From Prosthecobacter sp. (GTDB taxonomy: Bacteria > Verrucomicrobiota > Verrucomicrobiia > Verrucomicrobiales > Verrucomicrobiaceae), in NCBI GenBank assembly GCA_020216965.1, contig JAIWOJ010000091.1:1-7479 (forward strand): a stretch of 7,479 nucleotides of DNA, given 5' to 3'. Numbering within the stretch: position 1 is the stretch's first letter; each line of letters starts with the position of its first letter. This document shows positions 1 through 7,379 of the stretch, piece by piece. The translations under genes and the position numbers were made by a program. The notes under the pieces were generated by a model. The model worked only from the letters and a program-made list of their open reading frames with translations. It was not told where the DNA came from and did no database searches.

Positions 1-464
1 CTCGCCCTCAGTCAGCACAAGTTAAATCTATCCTCCACCTATCCTATGGGATCGCTGTGAATTGGTTTCGATGATGGCAAGAATGACATCCTTGCATGGA
101 TTCTACGAGTAGCCCTCAAACGTATTCATGTTTTCTGAATGAAGGGTAAATGGCCGCTTCTGGTGATACCTTTTCGGAGAATCGTGGGGTAGGCCAATTC
201 TATTGGGCTTCTCCTTAGATCCAAGCTCATAGCAATGGTGTACATAAGAACTGTTTTGTTTATGACAGGAAACGAACTTGATGTTTAAACCAGCGGGTCG
301 TTCGATTTGAAGTAGCCGCATTCTGCCATTCTCCGGAGTTAGGTATGGCTAGGTTTTTTTGACCACAAGCAGAGCCCTTTCTGGGTCTGGCGATACTGTT
401 TCGTCCAGACAAGAGTATTCCACAGTCACAAAATCGACACATTTCTCATTTTGCGCGCCCTCCT
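1..464. other. Gene-free upstream region
   Basis: I find no gene in this stretch. Open frames are short on both strands; the two longest are antisense (103-321 and 260-442) and their translations resemble no family I know. At the left edge all three + frames close within about 75 bases, so any gene tail entering from outside would be under 25 codons and cannot be recognised. The base composition is richer in A+T than the operon: by hand count G+C is 55 of 120 over 121-240, against 34 of 60 over 7021-7080. It should carry the promoter of the operon that follows, but I could not find a convincing sigma-70 pair, a sigma-54 site or a Fur box. A weak inverted repeat (GTCTGG 385-390 with CCAGAC 405-410, 14-base loop) is present and could be chance. 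Confidence 0.6.
425..440. repeat. 16-base site, copy 1 of a related pair
   Basis: The 16 bases here (GTCACAAAATCGACAC) match the 16 bases at 465-480 at 13 positions, in the same orientation, with starts 40 bases apart (about four helical turns). Both lie just upstream of the operon's likely first start codon at 588. They could be paired regulator-binding sites. The shared AAAA core and a rough chance expectation of a few tenths of such a pair per 500 bases mean this may be coincidence. Confidence 0.25.
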
Positions 465-480
465 GTGACAAAAGCGTCAC
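465..480. promoter_or_regulatory. Short palindrome, possible operator (copy 2)
   Basis: GTGAC at 465-469 and GTCAC at 476-480 form a perfect 5-base inverted repeat around a 6-base spacer, and the whole site resembles the one at 425-440. The half-site arrangement recalls operators of dimeric helix-turn-helix regulators, but the spacing does not fit the CRP consensus (TGTGA-N6-TCACA), so no regulator can be named. If the operon's first protein really started at the GTG at 465, this palindrome would sit on that start codon. I prefer the start at 588, which leaves it in the 5' leader. Confidence 0.25.
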
Positions 481-587
481 CCACGCGCTCTTGTCGCCCT
501 TGCTGGGCTGTGACTAAGGCGGGCATTCGAAAGCTGGGGCGGGCGGTGGCTCGTCCCATCTGGAAACGCCCATCTGCGCTGGCCCGC

Positions 588-1901
588 ATGCATTTACTTC
601 TGCGTCATTCTTTTTTCTCTTTGGTTGTCTATGGCTTGTCTCCTTGTTTTTCATTTGGACAAGGAGGAGAGGTAGCCGATGATCCTGGGGTGCGGAAGGC
701 GCTAGAGGGGTTGCCGGCGGAGCTTTTGCCGTATGTCAAACTGGGAAGCCATGAGCTTCGTTCGCCTGTTGTGATGGAGGAACCACTCTCCACTGCCATA
801 AGGCTGGCAGCAGCAGTAGATGGTGATGATAGTCTGCGCGATGCTTTGCTACACCAATGTGGATCCCTGGCATTAGCGCGCGGTAGTGCGGCAACGGCAG
901 AGCAGGTGGCTGGACAAATTCGAGGTTTTCGCAGCGCCTTGTTGCTCGTGGAAGTGGCCGAGAAGCTGGCAGCTAGCGTGGAGGGCACAGCTCAGGCGCG
1001 GGCTCTTGTGTTAAAAGCAGGTGGGATGCTGCCATGGATGAAGCCTTTGCAGGCTCAGCAGGTGTTGGCGCGGCTGCTGGTTGCAGGCAAGCGGCTATCT
1101 GTGCCTGATGCTGCTTTGGTAGGCTGGTGGGACCGGTTAGCGGATAAAGAGGCGCGCGCCGAGGTTACGGTCAGACTGCTGGCCCGTCAAGCAGAGGTGA
1201 ACGGGAGCTTTGAGATGCACTTACTACAACGGGAGGTTGCAAAGTTAGGCAAGGGACAGCCTGTTCCAGGCTTCCAGGATGCTGCTGCAGACCTTCTTGA
1301 ACAAGCCGAAAAGCTATTGCCGATCAAAGATGAGGTGCATCAAAGGCAAGTCCAGAACTTGCTGCAGGCAGCGATAGATGTGCTCAAAGCCTCACATACC
1401 GTCCATGCGGAGTTGCTTGTGCGCTGGTCGGCACGCTTTTTCCAGGCTGGCAGGGAGGATCTCGCGAGGCAGCTTTTTGAACAGGCGGAGAAGAATCTTG
1501 GCGCACCCCATGAGGAGTTGGCACGGCTTTACTACTATGTGGCGCGTCTGTGGAATCTTAGAGGACGAGGTGAGGTGATCCGACCCAGGCTAGAGCTCGT
1601 GGAAAAGGAATTGTCTGGCTTGGAGCAAGTCTATCAACCCTTTGCTTTAGCTTGGCTCGCATCAGCGTGGGAGGAGGCTGGAGATGCTGCGCATGCTCAA
1701 AAGCTGATGGAAGGTGCCATCAATGCCGCTTCTACCAACGAGAACCCGCGCATGAGATTCGCGGGGGCTGCTGTCATCTGCCTGAACCGCGCTGCCACTG
1801 GGCACCCTCTTTCCGCTGATATTGCTGAGCTTGCGGCTGAACTCCTAGGAACTCAGGTTCGTGGAAATGGCAGCGCTGCTGAAACCAAGGGCAAAAACTA
1901 A
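588..1901 (+). CDS. Exported TPR-like helical-repeat protein
   Basis: I cannot name this protein; it looks like a periplasmic helical-repeat scaffold of 437 residues. The ATG at 588 begins a plausible signal peptide (MHLLLRHSFFSLVVYGLSP), with cleavage near residue 24 (SFG-Q). The frame is open back to a GTG at 465, which would add 41 Arg-rich residues and bury the signal, so I prefer 588. Neither start has a Shine-Dalgarno sequence. The mature part is almost wholly alpha-helical and rich in Ala, Leu, Glu and Gln. Two stretches fit the tetratricopeptide pattern: residues about 275-305 (WSARFFQAGREDLARQLFEQ) and 352-382 (WLASAWEEAGDAAHAQKLME). The motif EQAEK(L/N)L occurs twice, 60 residues apart. 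No catalytic motif is visible. Its TAA overlaps the receptor's ATG (TAATG), so the two are probably translated together, and I infer a role with that receptor, perhaps binding ligand or partners in the periplasm. Confidence 0.8.
   Translation: MHLLLRHSFFSLVVYGLSPCFSFGQGGEVADDPGVRKALEGLPAELLPYVKLGSHELRSPVVMEEPLSTAIRLAAAVDGDDSLRDALLHQCGSLALARGSAATAEQVAGQIRGFRSALLLVEVAEKLAASVEGTAQARALVLKAGGMLPWMKPLQAQQVLARLLVAGKRLSVPDAALVGWWDRLADKEARAEVTVRLLARQAEVNGSFEMHLLQREVAKLGKGQPVPGFQDAAADLLEQAEKLLPIKDEVHQRQVQNLLQAAIDVLKASHTVHAELLVRWSARFFQAGREDLARQLFEQAEKNLGAPHEELARLYYYVARLWNLRGRGEVIRPRLELVEKELSGLEQVYQPFALAWLASAWEEAGDAAHAQKLMEGAINAASTNENPRMRFAGAAVICLNRAATGHPLSADIAELAAELLGTQVRGNGSAAETKGKN
1887..1891 (+). promoter_or_regulatory. 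Weak ribosome binding site of the receptor
   Basis: AAGGG lies 9 bases before the ATG at 1901, the only recognisable Shine-Dalgarno-like sequence before any start codon in the window. It lies inside the last codons of the upstream gene, so together with the TAATG overlap it supports re-initiation at 1901 and the choice of that start. Confidence 0.4.
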
Positions 1902-4900
1902 TGCGCACGCTTGCCCAAATATCCTCTGCCACAGCGCTAGCCTTGTTTCTGATGTGCCATGGCTTCTGTGCGAGCCTCGTGTATGCCCAGGATGGTGCCC
2001 GAGGTGGCCTGCGTGGCACGGTCAAGGATGCAGATTTTTACATTGGCGTGCCCGATGCAGCTATCACGCTTGAGCCTGGTGGGCAATCAGTTCGTGCAGA
2101 CAAAGAAGGGCGCTTTTTCATCAATGAATTGCCACCAGGTGTGTACAACCTTGCAGTGCAGGCAGAAGGCTTTGTGCGTGCAACTAGAAATGGCGTGGTA
2201 GTGCAAGCTGGCTCGGTCCGCGAGGTGGATTTGGAGCTGACGGCGCAAGTCGTGGAACTGGATGAGTTTATCGTTCAGGATGTTGAGACAGGAGCCACTG
2301 AAATCGTCCCCCTCAGCCTAGGTGCAGATCTTTCTGCTTTTGCCAGTGCAATCTCACCTGAGTTGATGAAAGCGTCTGGTTCTTCAGGAGATATCGGCAG
2401 CGCTTTGAAGCGCCTAGCTAGCACGGCAGTGGTGGACAGTCGTTACGTCGTCGTGCGTGGTCTGAGTGACCGTTATAATGTCGTCGTTCTGAATGGAGCG
2501 CGCTTGCCTAGCTCAGACCCAGACAAGCGCGCGGTGAATATCGATATCTTCCCCACTGGGCTGGTAGAAACGATCATCAGCTCCAAGACTGCCACGCCAA
2601 CTCTTCCTGGCGAAGCTACAGGTGGGTATCTGAACATCATCACCAAGCGGGTGCCAGCGGAGCCTTTCGTGACTATCTCCATGTCTAGCGGCTACAACAC
2701 GATGTCCACGGGCACCGGTCAGTTCCTGAGCTATCGTGGAGGGGGCACGGATTTCTTGGGGAATGGGGATTCCCGCACGCTGCCTTCCGTGATGCGCCCC
2801 ACCAGTGCGCTCCCTTCCGATCCAGGCACCACGTCTTATTTCACAAACCTACCTACCGCAGCTGACCGGGCAAATTTCCAGTTCTCCCAGAATCGAGAGG
2901 CCGCTGCGAGGGCGCTACAAGGGCGGGCAATGGGCACACAATATAAGGATGCGCCGATGGATTTCAGTTTCAGCATGATCGCTGGCACCCGCGTGGATGA
3001 CTTTATGGGTGGCACTTTGGGCATCGTCGGAGGTGTGACCTATGGTAAAAAATTCATCATGGAGCAAGGGGTGCGCGGCTTTGCTAGCATGGCGGCTGGT
3101 GACCCAGTGCCAACAGAAAGGTGGGATTACACGAAAGGCACCGAAAGCCTCCTCGCCGGTGCGTTGCTAAGTGCATCGCTCGAATTTTCGCCCAAAGATC
3201 GAGTGACACTCACCTATTTCACCAATCTCTCTGCTCAAGACGATGCCATTTTCAGTTACGGGGAGACCCAAGGTTTGGGCACGGTGTCAAACGGTGTGCC
3301 GCTGGATGAGGAGGAAACAATCGTCTTCCGTGAGTTCATGTTTTACACGGAACGTAGCCTTCAGACTCTGCAGCTTACCGGGGAGCATAGCATTCAAGGG
3401 ATGGAGGACATTAAAATCGACTGGCTGGCTACCTACAGCAAGTCTTACCAATACCAGCCTGATCTCCGCAAAGCCAACTACGCCTACGATTACAACCTGG
3501 AGAGCTATGTGGGCACAGGCGACCCTGCTCCGCCCGACCAGGAGCGTGTCTGGAGGCGTCTGGACGACAGCAATTACAACATCGCCCTGAACGCCGAGAT
3601 TCCCTTGGACGAAGGGGCTCGCAACGGTGGCAACGGCACGAAATTGAGGTTTGGCGGTGCCTTTGAGCAGAGCACCCGAGACTACACGAATGATAACTTC
3701 GAGTACTTCGGCACCCCGAACCGTGGCCTGATCGCCAGTTACCTTGGCGTGGCACCTGGCGGTGGTCTTCTGCGCCGCCCACCCTCACCCGACGATCGTC
3801 AAACTCTCACGCTTGGCGATATTCTCGGTGATCTTGACCTTTTGGATCAAGGTCGTGATGACCTGGGAGGTGGTGTGCAGCAGGTTTTTGATAATTTCTT
3901 CCTGGCTCGTGCCTTCAATGTCCCCGCCCGGGAGGTCTATGCCTCCTCTCAGACCATCCCTGCTTTCTACGCTTCATTTACCTTTGCCCTCAAAGAAAAC
4001 TTTGAGGCCACAGTAGGTGCTCGCCTGGAATACACCAAGATGGATGTAGAAGTGCAGTTGGAGGGCGAAGGAGCGGTTGGCAACTTCCTCAATCAATTCA
4101 ACCCTCGGCGCATGGGTAATCTGACCTTTGTGAACTTTGGCATTGATCGGACGGATCTACTGCCATCAATCTCCACACGCTGGCAGATTGCTGACGAGAT
4201 GAGCCTACGCAGTGCCGTGAGCCGCACGGTGGCGCGCCCGACTTTTAAGGAAATCGCAGTCGTATTCTCCCGCGATCCTGAGACAGGCAATTTCTTCGTG
4301 GGTAACCCAGCGCTGGAGATGTCTTCCATCACCAACTTTGATGTGCGCTGGGAGTGGACACCGGCCCCTGGCGACCAGTTCGCTGTCTCTCTCTTTGCTA
4401 AGCAGATCGACAAGCCGATCGAGTTCATCAACCTTGGCGTCTTTAATACGGCACGCAATGAGCGCAGTGCCTTCCTCTACGGTTTTGAAATTGAGGCTTA
4501 CAAGGAACTAGGAAACCTTATTGAAGACCTGCGCGGCTTTACTCTGGGAATCAATTACGGTTTCGTGCTCTCCAAGGTGGACCTGACGGAGGACAGTGAG
4601 GGCTTTCGCCGCCGCGCCGGTTTGTCACTGGACCGCCCGCTCCAGGGGCAGCCTGATTATACCTTTAACACCAACTTGAGCTATGAGTTCAAGGATCTTG
4701 GATTCACCGCCACGGTGCTTCTGAATATCACAGGGCCGCTGCTTTACACCGTCGGCGGCCAATTTGAAAACAACCTCACACCCGATATCTACCAGCGGCC
4801 TTTTACCTCCCTGGACCTGGCATTTAACCAAAAGCTCAATGACACCTGGAGTGTGAACCTGCGTGTCACCAATCTCTTAAACCAGCCGCGCGAGCGCTAT

Positions 4901-4975
4901 TTCCTAGGCGGCCTGCCATTCTCCGTCACTGAGACCGGTACTACCTACACCCTCGGCCTCAGTGGCAAGTGGTGA
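1901..4975 (+). CDS. TonB-dependent outer-membrane receptor
   Basis: This 1024-residue protein is a gated outer-membrane beta-barrel that imports a ligand using energy passed on by TonB. The signal peptide covers residues 1-29 (cleavage VYA-Q). Residues about 37-116 form a carboxypeptidase regulatory-like beta-sandwich (GGLRGTVKDA..., PPGVYNLAVQAEGF). A likely TonB box follows at 118-128 (VELDEFIVQDV). The plug spans about 143-250 and shows VVRGLSDRYNVVVLNGARLP, SSDPDKRAVNIDIFPTG and the closing GEATGGYLNIITKR. The barrel runs from about 255 to the end and contains the family signature SRTVARPTFKEI (774-785), then GNPALEMSSITNFDVRWEW (801-819) and KQIDKPIEF (834-842). The last strand is TYTLGLSGKW, ending in Trp instead of the commoner Phe. 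The length is usual for receptors with the extra N-terminal domain. Ligand unknown: no SusD-like partner, Fur box or siderophore gene is in view. The DUF3450/ExbB-type genes immediately downstream suggest a dedicated energising complex. Confidence 0.95.
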   Translation: MRTLAQISSATALALFLMCHGFCASLVYAQDGARGGLRGTVKDADFYIGVPDAAITLEPGGQSVRADKEGRFFINELPPGVYNLAVQAEGFVRATRNGVVVQAGSVREVDLELTAQVVELDEFIVQDVETGATEIVPLSLGADLSAFASAISPELMKASGSSGDIGSALKRLASTAVVDSRYVVVRGLSDRYNVVVLNGARLPSSDPDKRAVNIDIFPTGLVETIISSKTATPTLPGEATGGYLNIITKRVPAEPFVTISMSSGYNTMSTGTGQFLSYRGGGTDFLGNGDSRTLPSVMRPTSALPSDPGTTSYFTNLPTAADRANFQFSQNREAAARALQGRAMGTQYKDAPMDFSFSMIAGTRVDDFMGGTLGIVGGVTYGKKFIMEQGVRGFASMAAGDPVPTERWDYTKGTESLLAGALLSASLEFSPKDRVTLTYFTNLSAQDDAIFSYGETQGLGTVSNGVPLDEEETIVFREFMFYTERSLQTLQLTGEHSIQGMEDIKIDWLATYSKSYQYQPDLRKANYAYDYNLESYVGTGDPAPPDQERVWRRLDDSNYNIALNAEIPLDEGARNGGNGTKLRFGGAFEQSTRDYTNDNFEYFGTPNRGLIASYLGVAPGGGLLRRPPSPDDRQTLTLGDILGDLDLLDQGRDDLGGGVQQVFDNFFLARAFNVPAREVYASSQTIPAFYASFTFALKENFEATVGARLEYTKMDVEVQLEGEGAVGNFLNQFNPRRMGNLTFVNFGIDRTDLLPSISTRWQIADEMSLRSAVSRTVARPTFKEIAVVFSRDPETGNFFVGNPALEMSSITNFDVRWEWTPAPGDQFAVSLFAKQIDKPIEFINLGVFNTARNERSAFLYGFEIEAYKELGNLIEDLRGFTLGINYGFVLSKVDLTEDSEGFRRRAGLSLDRPLQGQPDYTFNTNLSYEFKDLGFTATVLLNITGPLLYTVGGQFENNLTPDIYQRPFTSLDLAFNQKLNDTWSVNLRVTNLLNQPRERYFLGGLPFSVTETGTTYTLGLSGKW

Positions 4976-5003
4976 TCCCTGCCCTTTCTCTCTACATCCT
5001 CCC

Positions 5004-5795
5004 ATGAAACATCCCCTGTGCCTCCTCCTCCTGGCCTTCTCCGCCATCTTGGCGCGCGCCCAGGCTCCCGCGCCCAGCCCTGCCTCAGACTACCTTGGTC
5101 TCTCGCGCGAGCTGCTAGGTAAGTATTATGAAATCCGCAAGCTGCATGACAAAGAGCGCGCAGACTGGACGCTCGGGCGCGAGGTGCTCAAAAGCCGCTT
5201 GGAGCTGCTGGAAAGCCAGCTCAAAGAACTAAAAACCAAGACCGAGGAGGAATCGAAAAAGATCACTGGCAATGATGAGGAGCGTGTGAAATTGGAGGCA
5301 CGCGCACAGGAGCTAGCCCAGGTGCAGTCCCAGCAGGTGGACGTTGTGGAGATGCTAGAGGCTCGTGTGCGTCGCCTCTGGAAGATGCTGCCGCCCACAC
5401 TCCAGTCCAAACTACAATCCCAATATGACGGCATCCCAGAGGAGGGGAAAAAGCGTGAGGACATCCGCGCCTCCGTAGCGGAGCGCTTCCTGAAGGTGCT
5501 CGCCATCCTCAATGAGGTGAACAAATTCCATTCTGACATCGCCGTCGTCAATGAGCGGCGCAAACTCAAAGATGGCCGCGAGGTCGAGGTGCGCACGCTC
5601 TATTTTGGTCTGGCCCAAGCCTATTTTGCAGGCAGTGAGGAAACTGCCAACGTGGCAGGCATCGGCATACCTGGCCCTGATGGCTGGGAGTGGAAGGAAA
5701 TGCCTGATCACGCTGCTGCCATTGATCTCATGATCGCCATCAACAAAGGCGAGAAGCCTGCCGATTTCGTCCCGCTGCCTGCGGAGGTCCACTGA
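5004..5795 (+). CDS. Exported coiled-coil protein, DUF3450 type
   Basis: This 263-residue protein resembles the DUF3450 family, found next to ExbB/TonB genes in TonB2-type clusters. Its molecular function is unknown; a periplasmic helper of the motor is the usual inference. The ATG at 5004 starts a clear signal peptide (MKHPLCLLLLAFSAILARA-Q, cleavage after residue 19). A GTG in the same frame at 4962 lies inside the receptor gene and would spoil the signal, so it is rejected. Residues about 40-125 form a long, highly charged coiled coil, ending in a LPP turn at 129-131. The C-terminal half carries elements I associate with DUF3450: ERFLKVLAILNEVNKFH (160-176), a beta-like segment with LYFGLAQAYF (199-208), GPDGWEWKEM (224-233), and a closing helix ending PADFVPLPAEV. 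It starts 28 bases after the receptor stop, and those 28 bases have 25 pyrimidines and no Shine-Dalgarno sequence. Confidence 0.82.
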   Translation: MKHPLCLLLLAFSAILARAQAPAPSPASDYLGLSRELLGKYYEIRKLHDKERADWTLGREVLKSRLELLESQLKELKTKTEEESKKITGNDEERVKLEARAQELAQVQSQQVDVVEMLEARVRRLWKMLPPTLQSKLQSQYDGIPEEGKKREDIRASVAERFLKVLAILNEVNKFHSDIAVVNERRKLKDGREVEVRTLYFGLAQAYFAGSEETANVAGIGIPGPDGWEWKEMPDHAAAIDLMIAINKGEKPADFVPLPAEVH

Positions 5796-5825
5796 TCTGC
5801 CCTGAACCCCTGCCATTTTCACGCC

Positions 5826-7334
5826 ATGAAGCGCATCACGCTCCCCGCCATCGCCGCTGGTCTGCTCTGCCTGTTCAACAGTGCCGCGGCCCAGGCTCCG
5901 GCCAGCCCGCTCAAGGACGTCACGACCGACCTCCAAAAGCGCCTGGACGATGCCACCGCAGCCCTCTCCACCCTGCGGGCAGAGATTGAAAAAGAAAAGC
6001 TGCCCATGACGCAGCGCCTCACTCAATTGGAGGACCAAGTCATCGAAGCGCGCAAGGAGTATGACCGTGTGCTGCGCTTGCTGGACAGCCGCACCCTAGA
6101 GGTGACGAACCTGAAATCAGGGAACAAAAACAAAGAAGACACCGCTGCTTATCTGACGAATCTGCTGGATGAGTTTTCCCGAAACTTTGAGACCCGCATC
6201 CATATCACCGAGCTGCAGCAGCTAGGCGGCACGCTGAAAAACCTGCAAAACAAAGGCAGCAATGCCAACCTCTCCACCGGAGAGCAGCTCCAGGCCCGAT
6301 TTGACATCGTCAATCTCTCGCTGGACCGGCTGGAAAAGGCCGCCGGTGGTGTTGTCTTTGATGGCAAGGCCACGGACCGCAGCGGCACTGTGAATGAGGG
6401 CAGCTTCATCGTCCTGGGACCTCTGGCCTACTTTGCCTCCAAAGATGGCTCGAAGTATGGTCTGGCGGATCTGAAAAGCGGCTCTCTAGACCCCACGTTG
6501 CTGCCTATCCCGGATAGCAAGCTGCCTCAGGGCATTGTCGAAGTCGCCAAGGAAGGCCAGGGCATCCTGCCCATTGATGCCACACGCGGCAATGCCTTCA
6601 AGCTAGAAGAGCAGCGAGACACCGCATTGGATGAGATCCGCAAGGGCGGTCCGCTCATGTGGCCCATTGTAGGTCTTGGCCTCCTCGCAGTGCTCGTGGG
6701 CTTGCTCAAGTGGTTCCAGCTCAGCCTCGTCAGCCGCCCCTCCAACCGCCGTATCCGTGAGGTGCTAGACTTGTTGGATAAGCGCAAGTACGCTGAAGCC
6801 GAAAAACTATCACTGCGCACACGCGGCCCGATCGGCCAATTTATGGCGACTGCGGCAAAGCATTACACAGATCCCACCAATGTGATGGAGGAGACCATGT
6901 TTGAAAAGATCTTGGATGCGAAGACCAAACTCAATGCCTGGATCCCTTTCGTGAAAATTGCCGCTGCTGTTGAGCCGCTGTTTGGTCTGCTGGGCACCGT
7001 GACAGGGATGATCAATACCTTCAAGCTCATCACGGTCTTTGGCACCCAGGATGCATCCACTTTCTCCTCCGGCATCGCTGAGGCGCTTATTACTACGGAA
7101 TGGGGTCTCATCACCGCTATCCCGTGCCTGCTCATCGCCGCGTTCCTCGCGCGCAAGGCGCGTGCCGTCATTGATGACATGGAGAAACTGGGCGTGCGCA
7201 TCATGAACCATCGCCTCTCCGGTCAGCAGCGTCTGCGCATCGGACGCCAGGACGGCGCGGACACCCCTCCCCCGAATGAGCCAGGGGGGCTCCAGCCCAT
7301 CGTCGTGTCTCCCGCGCCGCAGCCTGCCGTTTGA
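5826..7334 (+). CDS. TtpC-like MotA/TolQ/ExbB proton-channel protein
   Basis: This is a long (502-residue) ExbB/TolQ-family inner-membrane protein, laid out like TtpC of TonB2 systems, which assists proton-driven energy transfer to TonB. Residues 1-22 are a signal peptide (cleavage AAA-Q). A coiled coil fills about 28-95. A periplasmic beta-rich segment spans about 175-260 (GSFIVLGPLAYFA at 192-204; LPIDATRGNAF at 248-258). The channel domain follows, with membrane segments near 276-298 (GPLMWPIVGLGLLAVLVGLL), 372-393 and 422-441. Two family signatures are clear: EPLFGLLGTVTGMINTF (383-399) and SGIAEALITTEWGLITAIP (415-433). Thr423 and Thr424 are the polar residues expected in the last membrane helix; Trp426 is bulkier than the small or aliphatic residue usual there. 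The C-terminal tail (about 477-502) is Pro-rich. Ordinary ExbB is about 240 residues, so half of this protein is the extra periplasmic part. It lies 30 bases after the DUF3450-type gene and just before a second ExbB-like gene. No Shine-Dalgarno sequence precedes it. Confidence 0.92.
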   Translation: MKRITLPAIAAGLLCLFNSAAAQAPASPLKDVTTDLQKRLDDATAALSTLRAEIEKEKLPMTQRLTQLEDQVIEARKEYDRVLRLLDSRTLEVTNLKSGNKNKEDTAAYLTNLLDEFSRNFETRIHITELQQLGGTLKNLQNKGSNANLSTGEQLQARFDIVNLSLDRLEKAAGGVVFDGKATDRSGTVNEGSFIVLGPLAYFASKDGSKYGLADLKSGSLDPTLLPIPDSKLPQGIVEVAKEGQGILPIDATRGNAFKLEEQRDTALDEIRKGGPLMWPIVGLGLLAVLVGLLKWFQLSLVSRPSNRRIREVLDLLDKRKYAEAEKLSLRTRGPIGQFMATAAKHYTDPTNVMEETMFEKILDAKTKLNAWIPFVKIAAAVEPLFGLLGTVTGMINTFKLITVFGTQDASTFSSGIAEALITTEWGLITAIPCLLIAAFLARKARAVIDDMEKLGVRIMNHRLSGQQRLRIGRQDGADTPPPNEPGGLQPIVVSPAPQPAV

Positions 7335-7379
7335 GTTCTGCACTGCCTTTCCGTCATGCTTTGCCCTCCCCCATGCCCG

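Noticed and set aside
278..306. TTGATG ... TTCGAT as a sigma-70 promoter with 17-base spacing
   Set aside because: The -10 element matches the consensus at only three of six bases and sits about 280 bases before the preferred start codon; too weak to annotate.
359..397. TTGACC followed by GATACT as a promoter
   Set aside because: The spacer would be 27 bases, far too long for a sigma-70 promoter.
103..442. Two antisense open frames of 72 and 60 codons in the upstream region
   Set aside because: Their translations resemble no known family, they lack a ribosome binding site and neighbours on that strand, and frames of this length arise easily by chance.
636..650. Possible lipoprotein cleavage site (LSPC) in the TPR-like protein's signal peptide
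   Set aside because: Pro at the position just before Cys does not fit the lipobox; a normal signal peptidase I site a few residues later is more likely.
5412..6038. Long antisense open frame (208 codons) across the DUF3450-type and TtpC-like genes
   Set aside because: It lies wholly opposite two well-supported genes in G+C-richer DNA, spans their intergenic gap, and has an atypical Gly/Arg-rich composition; it is a shadow of their codon pattern.
7269..7289. CCCCC/GGGGG hairpin near the end of the TtpC-like gene, as a terminator or attenuator
   Set aside because: It is inside the codons for the Pro-rich tail, has a 10-base loop, and is not followed by a T run.
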